A stretch of 64,000 nt of DNA from Margaritifera margaritifera (GCA_029931535.1 JAQPZY010001628.1:860001-924000), one strand, 5' to 3'; shown: positions 49,554 through 62,100, counted from the first letter of the stretch. Notes: a model not told the origin generated them from the sequence alone. Numbers and translations: made by a program.

Positions 49554-51023
49554 AAATTGGAAAATTAACTGATGTAATATTTATTAATCCTGTCCGTAAG
49601 TTAACTTCACTTCTTTCAATTACATTAATTCTTTTCTCCAGTGTTAGAATTTTTTTGCATTTTTGTTGGAGGTTCTGCTATTGTTACAGATGTATTAATG
49701 TTATCAGTGATCAACTGGAATAATGACTGTAGCGGTTTTTATCAGGCATTGGGTAAATATGGAATATGTATATATGTACCAATCAATGAAATCAAAAGAC
49801 ATAATTAACTCATTCAGAAACTGAACTGAATCAATTTATTTAGAGACAACAGCCAAAGGCTTAATTCACTGACGACATAAATGGATTAACTATATAAACA
49901 AAGGGTGTAACTGGCTGCACCAAGGTAAACAAATGATGGCTTGGTGTGTGGGTTGTAATCACTGTAACATCAAACAAAGCAACAAACAACACAACCCTTT
50001 GATAAAGACAATCAAATTTGGAAAATAATTATCACTAACTAGCATTAAAGATGAAGACAATTACCTCATACACCCCAGGCATTAGGGAATAACTCCCAAG
50101 ATAAATGATGTACTCGACTGCTAAAATGAAGCCTTTAAAAACATTTGTCATTATGACTGTATAGGCATTGTGCGTGCTTTCACAAAAGATAGAGAAATAA
50201 TACAAATCTCTGAACTGACTATGTACGTCAATGACTTTTCCCTTTGAAGAAATAATGGTCAATCTCAATGGGTATTCACATGACTTTGGCACTACAATCA
50301 TTATGGCAGTGAGTGATGTACTTTAGTCTGGTTTACAATCTATGACAAATGACTCTACATGCATGACCTGTAAAATATAGGAAACTGGTAGCCAGCCTCT
50401 AATTTTTTTGTTTTTGTTTAGAAGTCTTTACTTTTTAAGTGGTCATGGTAACAAAGGATTAAATAAAGGTCAGTGGTGTTTGTCTGTTTTTGCGATATGG
50501 TCATTCATAGCAGTGTTAAAACACATATTTTGCCTAAAATTTATGGTTGTTGGTCGTGGTCTGCAGGTGGTTGCTCATGACGGTGGGTTTATATAAAATT
50601 GATCCATGCATTACAATTGTGGGCATAAATTACAGGTAGTCACTCATTGCAGAGGTCACTTAAGACAGGTTTATCTGCATTTTAAAAACTCCATGTTAAA
50701 AATTATTTTGCTTTTACTATTACAAATGAAAGTTATAAATTTCAAATGATCAGTTTCATGATGTTAAACTTATGAAGTGGCAATGTTCACCATCTCAAAA
50801 TTGTTGCCAGGAACACTGGTTATACACCCTTTGAAAACAACGTGATATTTTTTTGTACAACCCAGCTGGGTTTTGTACATTCAGAGAAAACTGCAAATAG
50901 CACATCTTATACATTGGCTAATGACCAAATATAGATCAAATATTTTCTCCAATGGGTCAAAATGTAGAATCACCAATTGGTATACTTCATTAAAACACGA
51001 GGCCCTATTGTGTCTGAGATTGC
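49554..51023. other. CENPC intron without identifiable genes
   Basis: Between the two hAT-like copies. 50400-50690 carries degenerate direct repeats of ggtcatggta/ggtggttgctcatgac-type words. No gene is seen; the minus frame at 50035-50301 has no splice context. Confidence 0.4.
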
Positions 51024-51850
51024 TCACCTGGCTGACATCTACCTGACAGTCACATGGAAGAGAAGTTGGCCAAAAAATTTGGATCAGTGACAGGCTTTCT
51101 CTAGAAATTTCTTCCAACGCTGTTAATTGCATCGATTATGAAAACAACTGTTTCCAGGTTTCTCTGTTTTTTGGTATCTTCACATATGATGGCACATCAG
51201 CATCATTTGATCCATACTGAAAGGACTCAATGCCAGGACACTGAATTTCAAAGTTGGTCAAATTCTGTAAACCAAACGTTGTTTATATGTGCTTCTATTT
51301 TACTAATTATAGCCATATTTGACTGCGTGTTGGCATCATTTGTATAAAATTGAAAAACTTGTAAGCAAGAATGCTTTCTGTCAAACTTGGTCAGATTCTG
51401 CTGAGCATATTTTGAGTAGTTATTAATAGCTTATATTTTGAGCAACAGCAGCCATATTTGATGGTGGATTGGCATAATTTGATCAATCATAAAAGTCTTC
51501 CATGCTGAGATGCTTTCTGTCAAATCTGGTCAATATCTGTTCAGTGGTTTTGGAAAATAAGTCATTTCATATATTTTCTATTTTCAGTAATGGTGGCCAT
51601 ATTTAAAGCTTGTAAGAACTTTATGCTTGAATGCTTTCTGTCTAACGTGGGCAAATTCTGCTATGCAATTTCTAAGAAGTCGTTTACAGCTCTTTCTATT
51701 TATTCTCGGATATTTTGTGTCAAATTTGGTCAAATTCTGTTGAAAAGTTTTTGAGAAGAAATTGTTTAAAGGTTCTTCTATTTTTTTTAAAATTGGTGGC
51801 TCCAATTTTAATTTTGGAAAAGTTTTTTTCAAGGTTTTAAATTTATTTTT
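51024..51850. repeat. Tandem array, family D, first locus (about 142-bp unit)
   Basis: Starts with ttgctcacctggctgac. Units carry gccatatttgatggtg, ttggcatcatttg, atgctttctgtcaaa and tggtcaaattctg, spaced about 139-145 bp, in about five copies. The second locus is at 55590-56830. Confidence 0.8.
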
Positions 51851-52144
51851 TTTTAGGTTAAAGACACAAAGCAGTTACAAGATTATCTCCATGGTGAGCC
51901 TAACATTTGTTAAAAATTTGAATATCCCCATAAAGAGAAAAGGGACTCCGTTACGGAGCGGTAACGAGACTATTCCGTGAGGACTGTTTTGCCAAACCAG
52001 GACAGCTGTCCGCTAATACGTTCTTCTTCCCTGGAATGTGGCGCTTTACAAAGAATGTGGCTAGAACAGAGGGTTATCCCCTCCGAGGCATATAGCAAAG
52101 GAGGTTCCACCTCCATGCAAAAAGAATGGGCATGTGAGCCTACT

Positions 52145-53557
52145 CAGGGCTGAGCAAATTTTTTTTTTCTCCATCCACTTGTCCAGGACAAGTGGTTTCA
52201 GAAAATTCACTTGTCCCACCTACCTTTTCACTTGTCAAAATTTAAATCACTTGTCAAGATTTGATGAGATGTTGGACTTTAATTCTTACAAAGAACAAAT
52301 GAAATAATGTACAACATATTTCTTAAAAGAATTGAATTTTTCAAAAACATAGGTTGATATTAAACACTTTGTTACATCAGAGGTTTTCAGTTTTCCATTG
52401 TCCAGGTATCTTATATGCACTATTTCTTGCTCCAATACGGTAGCATCAGTACTTCCATCAGCAAGAATGCAAAGGAATTTACTGGAATTCAGACTTTCCC
52501 TAACTGCACAGGCCTGTGATGTCCAGAACTGTCATGAGAATGGATTGATTTACAGTAATCCTGAAGTTGTCAGTTCCATTGACAAATACACTGGCTGAAT
52601 TTCCAACCTGTGCCAATTTTGGGATATTGTTTGCAATAACTGCAAAGCATGTTTACTTCTGAGTCAGTGAATTCAAGCCAGGGATAACTATCAACCCAAT
52701 GCGGCTGAAAATTTCTCAGTCTCTTAGTAGTGTCATATTTGACAATTTTTGTTGCCACAGAGTCTGGCTTATGTCTCTTTGGAGAAATAGTTACCTCACA
52801 CTCAGTGGCAGTCTTACATTTTACCCCTCCACTTTCAGATGAATTTTCCTTTTCCGACTCTAACTTATTAACTTCCTTGAAAAAATAATTTATTAAACTC
52901 ATTTTATCCACATAGTAAATATCACCTTGCTTCACAACTACTTCTAAAGTGATCATAACATACATTTTGTCATTTAAATATTAACACAGACAGCTCCTTA
53001 ATTAGCGCAATTGTTTTGCTTCAAACGCAATATCGGACATGGAAGTTAATTCTCTGTATAATCAATAAAAAATTAAAGAATCATCACTGCCATTTAATCA
53101 GTTCACAAAGGGAACCAACACTAATGTCAGTAAAGTGGCTTTCATTAATTTAATTGGATTGATTTACTGGATTAAAATCAGTGTGAGTCATTTGTGAGAA
53201 TCTGATGTAAATAAACACAATACAATGAAGCCGTTTAAAACTCTGCTAATTAATCATACCGGCTTTTTATTCTCACGTTTTGACAGGCCAATAATTTAGT
53301 CACTTAGCCTATTATGCAGTCAAGCAGTAATAAATACATGGAGAGGGGTAGAATCAAGCATTCAGTAACCCTGAGGGCATGAATGGCTAAATAAAGGTAG
53401 ATATAGTGATTATTGCATGAAAATATGCACTTGCCTGACTTTTTTTTAAAAATAGGCAAAAGCACTTGTCTCGGTCTAGCGACTTGGAAAATTTTACTTG
53501 CCTGACTTCGAAACTGATTAGTCCGGGACATTGGGCTATGGGATTTGTTCAGCCCTG
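52145..53557 (-). mobile_element. hAT-like element, copy 2 (inverted relative to copy 1)
   Basis: Both ends are intact: cagggctgagcaaat on the left, atttgttcagccctg on the right. The flanks CTACT and CTCCT look like a 5-bp target duplication with one mismatch. On the minus strand a 131-codon frame (52965-52570) is unbroken and contains HWVDSYPWLEFTDSEVN followed by CSYCKQ, a BED-type zinc finger. The transposase part is shorter than in copy 1. The pair shows strong sequence identity along most of its length and lies in opposite orientation 2.6 kb apart. Confidence 0.75.
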
Positions 53558-55589
53558 CTCCTTGATGTTGGAAATACGCTACGATGGATGTGTTATTGGA
53601 GGAGAACGTGACACAATGGTCCCTTACTCTGTCAACGCACAATATAACACTTCTGGTAAAAGAATCTTAATCCGAACAAAGGTTGAAGCAAACGGACTTC
53701 GAACTGTGCAAAGATTGAAGCAAATGCAATGCTAACGCTGTTGATGATCTGACAACAACATGCCATTATGGGTATATAAAATGAATGATAGAATAAAATG
53801 ACTGGATGTCTTTAATTTGCATAATTTGTTCACTTTCTCTACCACTAGGCTAGCCTAACGAAAAACCATGTGCAAAAATGCATTTTTTGTGGGGTTGGGG
53901 TAGAGCCATTCATCCTTTTTTCAAATTTTAGGTGTTTTTTAAAAATTTATTTAGGTTTCCTTCTTTTGGGGCAGGGGGGGGGGGCGTTGTTTTTGTTAGG
54001 TTTCTAATGTCAAAATGAAATTTTACAGTTTTTGAGATTTTTAGGTCCGATGTGGACCCTGTTTAAGGTGACTATTTCGCCTTAATCACCCCCTGGTGTG
54101 GACACTGTAAGTATTTGGATTCTCCATCATAAGTCCGTTGTCAAAAAGCTAACAAGCGAGCAGACAGCTCTTCCCTTTTCATAGCGACAGATAATAATTG
54201 TTGACTAGCTGTCCTGATAGTTGACAATACATATTAATGATTGATACACACATTTTGTGCTTTGAATTACTTAAATTCAACACATAGCCTGAGGTTTGTT
54301 TGCCAAGATATGCTTGGAGCCACTTGGTCAAGTGTGAACATTGACTGACTCTTTTGACTAATTTACTTCTGATGAACCAAAATTTTTGTTATGACTTTCT
54401 ATTTCATGTCTTTTGCATCGTAAAGTAAATATAGTTTTTAATAATATTCTAGTTTGTTGACTTGGGTCTGCTTGGTAAATATGCTGCAAAGATTCCTATC
54501 TTTTAAAACTGATCAGAATTTGAATCTGATGTGAAACTAACAGTGCCATATGCTCATAGGGGACCTTTACACCAGTAACATCTGTAAGTAACTAACAAAA
54601 TTATTAGAATGCAGCCAAGATTTATATTATGTTCGATGAATAAACAGATAAATTTATTTCATATTAAAGACTTCTTATTAGAAAAAGCTATTTTTATGCC
54701 AAAAACACAACAACTTCTACTGCTGCTGCTATTTAACAAGGTAACTTCTGTACAAAACAAGAACAAAATTATACAACTAATTTTGGTTTACAATATACAA
54801 AACCCCTCATAATATTCATTTTTTTCATCTGCTATAAAGGGACATCTGAAAATAAATTGCAACAAAAATTATGAGTGATGAGGGATTAGAGGTTAGAATC
54901 ATAAGACTATGCATTAAAAATTACCTGGAATATTAAAAAAATTCCCCCAAAATTGTATTGTTGGAATCATTCCTGAAGTAGTTAGCAAGATCTGAGAGTA
55001 AAGTTCACCACAAAGGTAAGTTGGGGTAGGCAATGGTTACTGTTGACGATAATGCTTAACACCATGTTCCCTGTTTGAACTACCAAGTAATAAGCAAAGA
55101 TTTATCACATTACATTTTCGTTAACTTTACATATCAAAAGGAGAACTGGGGGAGAAAGCTTTCTTATTTTTCTCTTACACTCACCATGATCACACATCAC
55201 AGCCATGTTGCCACATTGTGATGTTAGACTGGTCTTCATAACTTCAACATTAAAAAAAAAAGGATACCAATTGGGTGCGGACTAAGTGGTATCAAGTCTA
55301 CTTGACCAATCCATTCGCCTGAGCACTTGGATTAACTATACATACAACAATTGTATCTCAACTGACTGAAGAGTTCTTCAACCTCCAAAATTCCAGTAAG
55401 AATTCAATAAATGTAACTTAGCATCTGTTCAGTTATGACTCAATTACATATTTTTCTGTGATCAAGTGGCAGCTGAAAATTCCTGGTTTTTCCCCGACTT
55501 TGATCAATATTTGCAAAATTCAAGAACTTTTTCCGGTTGGGAACAAACCTATTCTTTCTCCCGACTTTTCCCCAATTTCCCAGTAGCAT
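53558..55589. other. CENPC intron without identifiable genes
   Basis: A poly-G run lies near 53973-53984. Otherwise no exon or element is recognised. Near 55470-55600 a ttttccccgactt-type repeat has the look of a dispersed MITE end. Confidence 0.4.
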
Positions 55590-56830
55590 GGGTATCCTGT
55601 CTATTCAATAGTTTTGGTGAGGAACTTGTTTCAAGGTTTTTCTATTTTTTATAAAGGCAGCCATATCTGACGGTGAATCTGCATCATTTTTAAAGTTTGA
55701 AAGGCCTTAATACCAGATACTTTCTATCAAATATGATCAAATTCTGTTCTGTGGTTGTGGGAAGAAGTCACTTATAGGTTTTTCCATATTTAGAAATGGT
55801 AGCCATATTTGATGGCAGATAAGCATCAGCTGTAAAAATGTTAAAGCCCTATATGACAGGATGCAGTCTATGAAATTTGGTTAAATTTTTTTGAGTGTTT
55901 TTGAGAAATTGTCATTTAAAGGTTTTCTATTATTTGTAACTGTCCATATTTTATAGCAGACAGGCATTTTTTGTACAAATTTGAAAGGTCTTTATGCCAG
56001 GATGCTTTCTGTCGAGTTTGGTCAAATTGTATTCAATAATTTTTTTAATAAGTCTTGTCAATGATTTCCTATTTTTAGTAATGGTGGCCTTATGCAATGA
56101 CGGGTTGACATCATTTGTAAAAATTTGAAAGGTCCACATGCCAGAATGCTTTCTATAAAATATGATCAAATTCTGTTCAATGGTTTTGAAGAAGTTGCTA
56201 AAAAAATAATTAATTTTTAGTAACAGTGGTCATATTTAATGACAGAGTAGCATCAGTGGTACAAATTATAACGTCCTCTATTCCAGGATACTTTCTGTCA
56301 AAGTTGGTGAAAATTCTGTTAAGTGGTTTTTGAGAAGTTGTTTAAATGTGTCTAAAGTTTTAGTAACAGCAGCCATATTTGATGGTGGTATTGGCAAACT
56401 TGAAACGTCTTCATACCAGGATGCTTTGTGTCAAGTTTGGCCAAATTCTATTCAGCATTTTTGGAACAAAAGTCGTTTAAAGGTTATTCTATTTTTAGTA
56501 ACAGTGGCTTTTCTATTTTTAGTAATAGTGGATTGGGATTATTTGTTTTGACTTTAAAGATCTTCCTACCAAATCTGATCAAATTCTGTTCATGTAAAGT
56601 TGTTGTTTAAAGGGTTTTTACTATTTTTAGTAATGGTGACCATATTTGATGGCAGATTGGCATCATTTGTACAAGCTGAAAGCACTTCATGCCAGCATGT
56701 TCTGTGCTAAATTTGGTAAAAACTAGTCGTGATTTTTGAGAAGTTTAAAATAGCTATTGTGGACCGACACATGCTACACAGTGAATACAGGACCATACCA
56801 TATGCGCACTGGCTTTTGGCCAGGTGAGCT
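55590..56830. repeat. Tandem array, family D, second locus (about 142-bp unit, 8 copies)
   Basis: Units hold gccatatttgatggcag, catcatttgtac, ccaggatgctttctgtc and ctatttttagtaa. Repeat markers recur at about 140 bp. It ends with tttggccaggtgagctaaaa, whose inverse (gctcacctggct) opens the first family D locus. Confidence 0.82.
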
Positions 56831-56960
56831 AAAAACTGCCAGAAATTCTGTTCTACACTAATGAAACAAAGTTTAAAATCCCAAATAATTTTTTCCCTAA
56901 TTTTGTCTATTCAGAATTTTTTATCCCAGAAAATTTTATAACTTGGGCATAATTCTTCAC

Positions 56961-57895
56961 CTTTTTCTTGTCCTATTGAAGCTGACAGATGAATTCAAAC
57001 TGCTAGGATTCTCTATCCTGGTTATAGAACCTGTCGTGTTTCCACCCACAACAATAGGCTGGGAGGATGATGGTCCTTCATCCTCACCTTCTTTTCTGTC
57101 TACCTGGGAAGAATGTCTGTCTTCAGCTGAGTCTGGCACTGATGCTTTTACTACTTCAGATAGCTTGTTCACTTCTATTCTTACTATTTCTTTATTCTGT
57201 CCTCTAAGCTGCTTTCTGCTAATTTCAGTTACAATAAAAGAATTTCCATCCCCAGAATTTGGTTTATCTGCTGACTCACTCCATGTAGCTGAAGAATTGC
57301 TACATTTTGATCTTGTCCTACTTCTCCTCTGTGTTACATTTTGAGAATTCTGAAGTTCAGTAGCTTGTTCCTTAGTGACATTCACAGTCATGAAATCAGG
57401 TGCACTGGAAACTGATTTAGTCATATTAACTCCTATGTTGGTTTCTGACACAGAATATTTCCTACGTGAACTTTTCTGTGAAAGTGGTTTACTCACATCT
57501 TCAACAATATGTACACTTTTGTCCTCTACCACTTTGCTCTTGCTTGTTAATTCTCCTTCATTCGAGTTCTGTGCATTAACAGACACCAACGATTTTATGG
57601 AGTTATTTGGTGATTTCAATGTCTCCTTTTTAGAGGTACTCTTTACAATCCCAGATACAGGTGCCTTCCTTGACACTTTCTGAGCACTAGAAGTCTCTTT
57701 ATGATGCATGTTATTAGACAGAAGACCCCTGATGCCTGTTGCTGAATCAGTGGAGAACTGTAGTGGGTTTTCCTGAGATACAGGTATCTCTATCAATGGT
57801 TGAGAAGTCTGTGATATAGAGTCCTTCAGGTGAGACTTTGACATTGACTTGGCTGCAGATCTAGGCACAGTTATTGACTGTGATGTTTGTGGTTC
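56961..57895 (-). CDS. CENPC: CENPC exon, Ser/Thr-rich N-proximal region
   Basis: The most 5' exon in the window: 935 bp, acceptor ATTCCAG, donor AAAAAG|GTGAAG, entering in phase 0 and leaving in phase 2. Phase 2 is exactly what the exon at 37759-38936 needs, so the two join as one open frame. The 311 codons are rich in Ser, Thr, Asn, Lys and Glu with no predicted fold. A basic cluster TQRRSRTRSKCSNSS with a nearby Trp (SATWSESADKP) is the only motif-like part. It could be a degenerate central-type nucleosome-binding element, but this is weak. If the donor is not used, the frame ends three bases later with TGA, so the join should be confirmed. Earlier exons lie beyond the right edge or were not found. 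Confidence 0.68.
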
Positions 57896-58704
57896 CTGGA
57901 ATGTACATTGGACTGTTTAATTATTACAACTAATAAGATAATAATTATGTTAGTTTCACATTTAATACTCTATTTTCTTTTTTTTGTACAAGGTTATTTT
58001 TAAAAAAGCACAATAATTAAATGCATCTAAATTTTAGGAAGGATTCGTGATTATGGTCGAGAGTTCAAAAAATTTCCAATTCAAGTACTTAATCCTAAGA
58101 TAAGAACTTTAAAATATATTTTGTTGAACTATGCACAGGAAAAGACACTGTCGCTGAGAAGGCATCGGGGTGGGAGAGGGGTACAGTCATGTCAACTACA
58201 ACAATTTTCAGTGTTAGCAATCTTATTCACCTTAGTTCAGGGGTTGAGAAATCTCTAATAATCCACTTGCCCAGTCAGGCAAGTACTAAAAATATTTACT
58301 CACCCAGAATAAAATCTTGTTCAACCAGCTATTACAGAAATATAAAGTCGACTATATTAATGACCTAAAGGTTATTTTTGGAAACTTATTCTGTAACCCT
58401 TCTAACACCAGCTGTAAGTAATTACAAACTGACACCAGTCTGCTCTCCCTCTGATTAGTGTTTATGAGTACTGAAGTCTGAGAGCAAAGCACTTGTATGA
58501 GCTTGATCAAAATAAATGGAAAACAAACTTCCAGTAGAAAGTATGGGCTTATAATAAACAAAGTCAGCAATATTCTTGACTGAATATCCTCTTCAATAAA
58601 GAGAAACACTGGTCAGCCCAGAAAGAAACAGTACTTGACTGATTGAGTAATTGGAAAATTAATCTTGCTGGCCTTTTTGGGAGTGGGGGCGGGAGAAAAC
58701 TAAT
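57896..58704. other. Upstream intron DNA; possible hAT-like MITE
   Basis: 58240-58620 starts caggggttgagaaatc, contains cttgcccagtcaggcaagt, and ends near gtcagcccag. This resembles the termini of the hAT-like copies at 48 and 52 kb, but no target duplication is clear. No CENPC exon is found here. Confidence 0.35.
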
Positions 58705-58708
58705 TCAA

Positions 58709-58970
58709 TTATGTAGTATTTACCTGCTACTATATTCATTGCTTACCTTTTCGAAGACATCAAATCCCCAGTCCAAGGTAAATATTCCCTCCTCCAATTA
58801 GTAATTGTAGGCCAAGAACAGAAAAGAATATGATCCCAGTCTGATTCTTTAGTCACAGCCAATATACAGAATACCATCCTCTTTTGACCTGGACCGAGAC
58901 TACAGGACATCAGAGTTGGGTTGGGGTAGAGAATCTTAGCAATAGTAGCAGGTAAGTATTACATATTAAA
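58709..58970. repeat. DIRS element 2 terminal hairpin arms
   Basis: 58709-58742 (gtatttacctgctactat) is the inverse of 58936-58970 (atagtagcaggtaagtatta). A third related copy, inverted again, lies near 59010-59045. It matches in layout the hairpin at the end of element 1. Confidence 0.7.
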
Positions 58971-59149
58971 ATTGTTTTCACCCCCCCAAAAAGTAAACTT
59001 TAAAAGCAGTAATACAAAACCTGCTACTACTACTGCATTGCTGAATATACCCCTTAGGAGGGAAGCTGATGGCCCCAAACAGAAACTGGATTAGAAAACA
59101 ATGCACTTACCCTTACAGTAGGAGTGTTCACTACTGTAAGCTGGAGGAT

Positions 59150-59550
59150 GGTTTCTTGGCCACATGTTGTGGTGTCACGACTAGACCCAATGAGTAAATG
59201 TCTTTGCCCTTGTGCGCCAAAGATCGAAAGTAAAAGGATGAAAAGGTAGTACGACCACCAGAAGGCTGCTCTAATAACATAGAGGAGTCATTTAAGTAGG
59301 CCCAAGATGCAGCAATAGCCCTAACCTCATGGGCTTAATTCTCAAGAAAGGTCTCTCTGTGAGGGACTGATAAGCTCTCTTGATAGTGAGGACAATCCAC
59401 CTGGAAATGGTGGCCACCAAAATATCAGAGGAACCCTTAAGAAGTAGAAAGAGATGATTCCAACCCTTCCTTCTCCCTTTCGAGGAAACCAAATAAAACC
59501 ATAAGGCCCTAACTGGACAAAGGAAGCTATCTTCATCATCCCCAGCACAT
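59150..59550 (-). pseudogene. DIRS tyrosine recombinase C-terminus (element 2)
   Basis: In one frame ISRWIVLTIKRAYQSL runs to about 59335. A shifted frame then gives AHEVRAIAASWAYL and SFYFRSLAHKG. Thus the HxxR motif and the terminal Tyr-containing block are both preserved in sequence, though split by a frameshift. Element 1 has lost the Arg of this motif. The N-terminal half is not clearly readable in 59550-60350. Confidence 0.78.
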
Positions 59551-60372
59551 ATCTAACTGAGACTGGGAATCTCAGTAGGAACTGGAGCTACTGAAGGTAG
59601 CTGATTCTTCACCAGAAACTCAGGGTGGCAAAGAAAACAAACAGAATCATAGTTTCCAATGAACCATAACAACCCTTTTCTACTGACAAGGCATGAAGCT
59701 CACCCTTCTCTGTTCCGATGCTAATGAAAGGAAGAAGACTGTATTAAGGGTAATGTTCTTCAATCAAAGGTTCATAAGGAAATTTAGATAATGCCCATGA
59801 ACACACAAAAGGTTCCAGCTAGGTATTAATGAGCAAGATAAGATACCAGACAATGAAGCTCAAAATACCTGATGAGATCAGAAAACTGAGGGTTCGACAC
59901 AAACACTGAAAACCTGCGATTGTTGGAAAGGTCTGCCCTATTGACCTTAATATTAGAAACAGAACATTATCTTTCCTTGAAAAGAAAGAGAAGAAAAAAA
60001 TCTTCAACTGCATTTAAAGGGGGACAGCTACAATAAACGCATTTCCTACTGCACCAATTACAGAAGATTCTCCACTTTACATCATAAACTTTGGATGTGA
60101 ATTGCCTCCTAGCCTGGGCAATGCAGTTGGTAACCTTGCTCGAAAACTGGTCTTGGCGGATCGATTGTTAGAGATGAGCCAAGCATGAAGGTGGAGACTA
60201 CAGGTTGTTATATATGCAAGACCCCCTGTTCTGTGACAGCAGGTTCCTCCTGTGGTAATCTCCTGGGCTAGTCTACCAACAGGTCAATTAGGTCCGTGAA
60301 CAACGACCGCTGGGGCCAGAGGGGGGCTATCAGGATAAGCTGAGACGTGGAGATACTGACTTGGTGGAGAAC

Positions 60373-62100
60373 CTACAGAATTATTTTGGTGGCAAGACAT
60401 AAGAGTACAGACAATCCCATTTCAGACTGAAAGCATCCACTGCTCAGGCCCTCTGATCTGGCACTGGGGAGACAAAAAGGAAGCTTACTGTTCAGTCTCA
60501 TAGCGAACAAGTGCACTAATGGTCTCCCCCACAGTTGAAAAAGCATCTGTCTACCAACTGGTGCAGAGACCATTCCATGAGGATCTAATGGCCCTGTCTA
60601 GACAGGATGTCTGCCAGGATATTCTGTTTGCTCGGAATATGGCAGACTACGAGAGTGATCTCCTCTGAGACTGCCCATCAAAGGATGTTCCAGACTTCCA
60701 TGCATGGAGAAGGAGTGCGTGTACCTCCCTAATGCCCGAGGTACACTACTACTGACGTGTTGTCCAAGGCAACCATAACATGATGCCTTATGAGGCTGAC
60801 ACATAACCGGAAGGCTAGGAACCCTGCCCGCATTTCTAGGTTGTTTATATAAAGGGTCACTTCTTCCCAAGACTAGTCCCTGAAGAACTACCCCCTGTGG
60901 CTTCAGGTGAGCACCCCATCCCAAATCTGATGTACAGAAAGGATGGGGGTTCAGGGGTGTGAATCAGGACTCCAGTCAGGAACCAATTCCAATCTAGCCA
61001 CCAAATAGTGACGAAAATCAGATCCCAGAGGAATCCAAGCCCATAGCTGGTCCTTGTATGGTTTCCAGTTTCCTAGAAGCAAGCAATGGAGAGGGTGCAA
61101 GTGAAGTCTCCCTAGGGGAACTAGATCTGTGGCAGCATTCAGGATTCCTAAAAAAGGGAGGTAAAGGTGAGCCAAGAATGAAGTCTTCACCATAAATCCC
61201 ACTATGAGGGACAGAATCTGAGTGTTGCTATCTTGTAGAATGTGAACCCTCCCTTCATTGGTGAGGAAATTCATCCCCATGTACATGAAGTTCTGAGAAG
61301 TGAGAAGATCCGATTTGTCTCGGTTGGGGATTAAACCCAGATGAGTCACTGTTGATCAACAGAGGGATAGATCCTTGAGAAGAGTATCTCTAAGGACACT
61401 GTGCATCAATCAGTCGGCAAAATACCAGAGGATGGGGATCCCTAATGACCTCAATTGAGCCGCTATTACCCTCATCACCCTGCTAAAGCCTCTGGGGTAG
61501 GGCAAAGGCCAAATGGAAGAGCCCAAAACTGAAATACCTCCTGTCTGAGATAAAACTGGAGATACTTACTGTCAGACAGGAAGATGGGGATGTGAAGCTG
61601 CACATCCTGCATATCTATGAAGACCGCCTAGTTGTAGGGCCTTATGGCATTCCTGACTGAGGCAGTTATCTCTATCTTGAAGTGTTCATACTGTAGAAAT
61701 CTGTTTAAGGCAGAAAGATCAATGATGAGTCAATAATTTCCACTGTCCTTCAACACCAAAAAGATCCAGGAATAGAAACCCAGAATTTGGACACTTCCCA
61801 CCCTCTCATCTGCGCCTGTTTGAAAAAGGGTGTATACCTCTTCCCTTAGATGAACCAGTTTGAACTGGTGAAAGAAAATGGAGGTCCATGATAGAGGATG
61901 TTCCCTGAGGTGAAGCCAGTATTTCTCCTTTAAAGTGGAACAGATCCACACATTGTCCATGATACCCGACAAAACCACTAAAAACAGGGCCAGTTGAGCA
62001 CCTACTGGGACGCTCGGAAGAGGAAGATGCGTGGCCTCTTCAACCACCTCATCTAGTGAAAGAAGGGAGATTTGAGCTAGGGCTGCTTGTTTGTCTATTG
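60373..62100 (-). pseudogene. DIRS reverse transcriptase and RNase H (element 2), broken
   Basis: The N-terminal RT block at 62047-61730 (VGAQLALFLVVLSG, ILGFYSWIFLVLKDSG) is followed by degraded catalytic sequence. The connection domain at 61349-60951 carries MTHLGLIPNRDKSDLLTSQN and LNAATDLVPLGRLHLHPL. The RNase H region at 60924-60598 starts MGWGAHLKP. A DIRS segment at 60573-60373 includes VHLFAMRLNSKLPF. Each block is in a different frame. Confidence 0.8.

Larger units (their letters stand above)
58705..62100 (-). mobile_element. DIRS-like retrotransposon (element 2), 5' truncated
   Basis: Minus-strand order RT, RNase H, DIRS segment, tyrosine recombinase, then a terminal hairpin (58709-58742 paired with 58936-58970). 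This repeats the layout of element 1, but the sequence differs, so it is a different family. No right inverted terminal repeat is seen; the element seems to begin at about 62.1 kb, next to an unrelated decayed gene. Frames are broken throughout. A short frame ending near 58744 (SDWDHILFCSWP) appears to belong to its tail. Confidence 0.8.

Noticed and set aside
58747..58800. Upstream CENPC exon ending at a strong donor (GAAAAG|GTAAGC)
   Set aside because: In another frame the same DNA reads as the tail of the DIRS-like element, and no good acceptor supports an exon.
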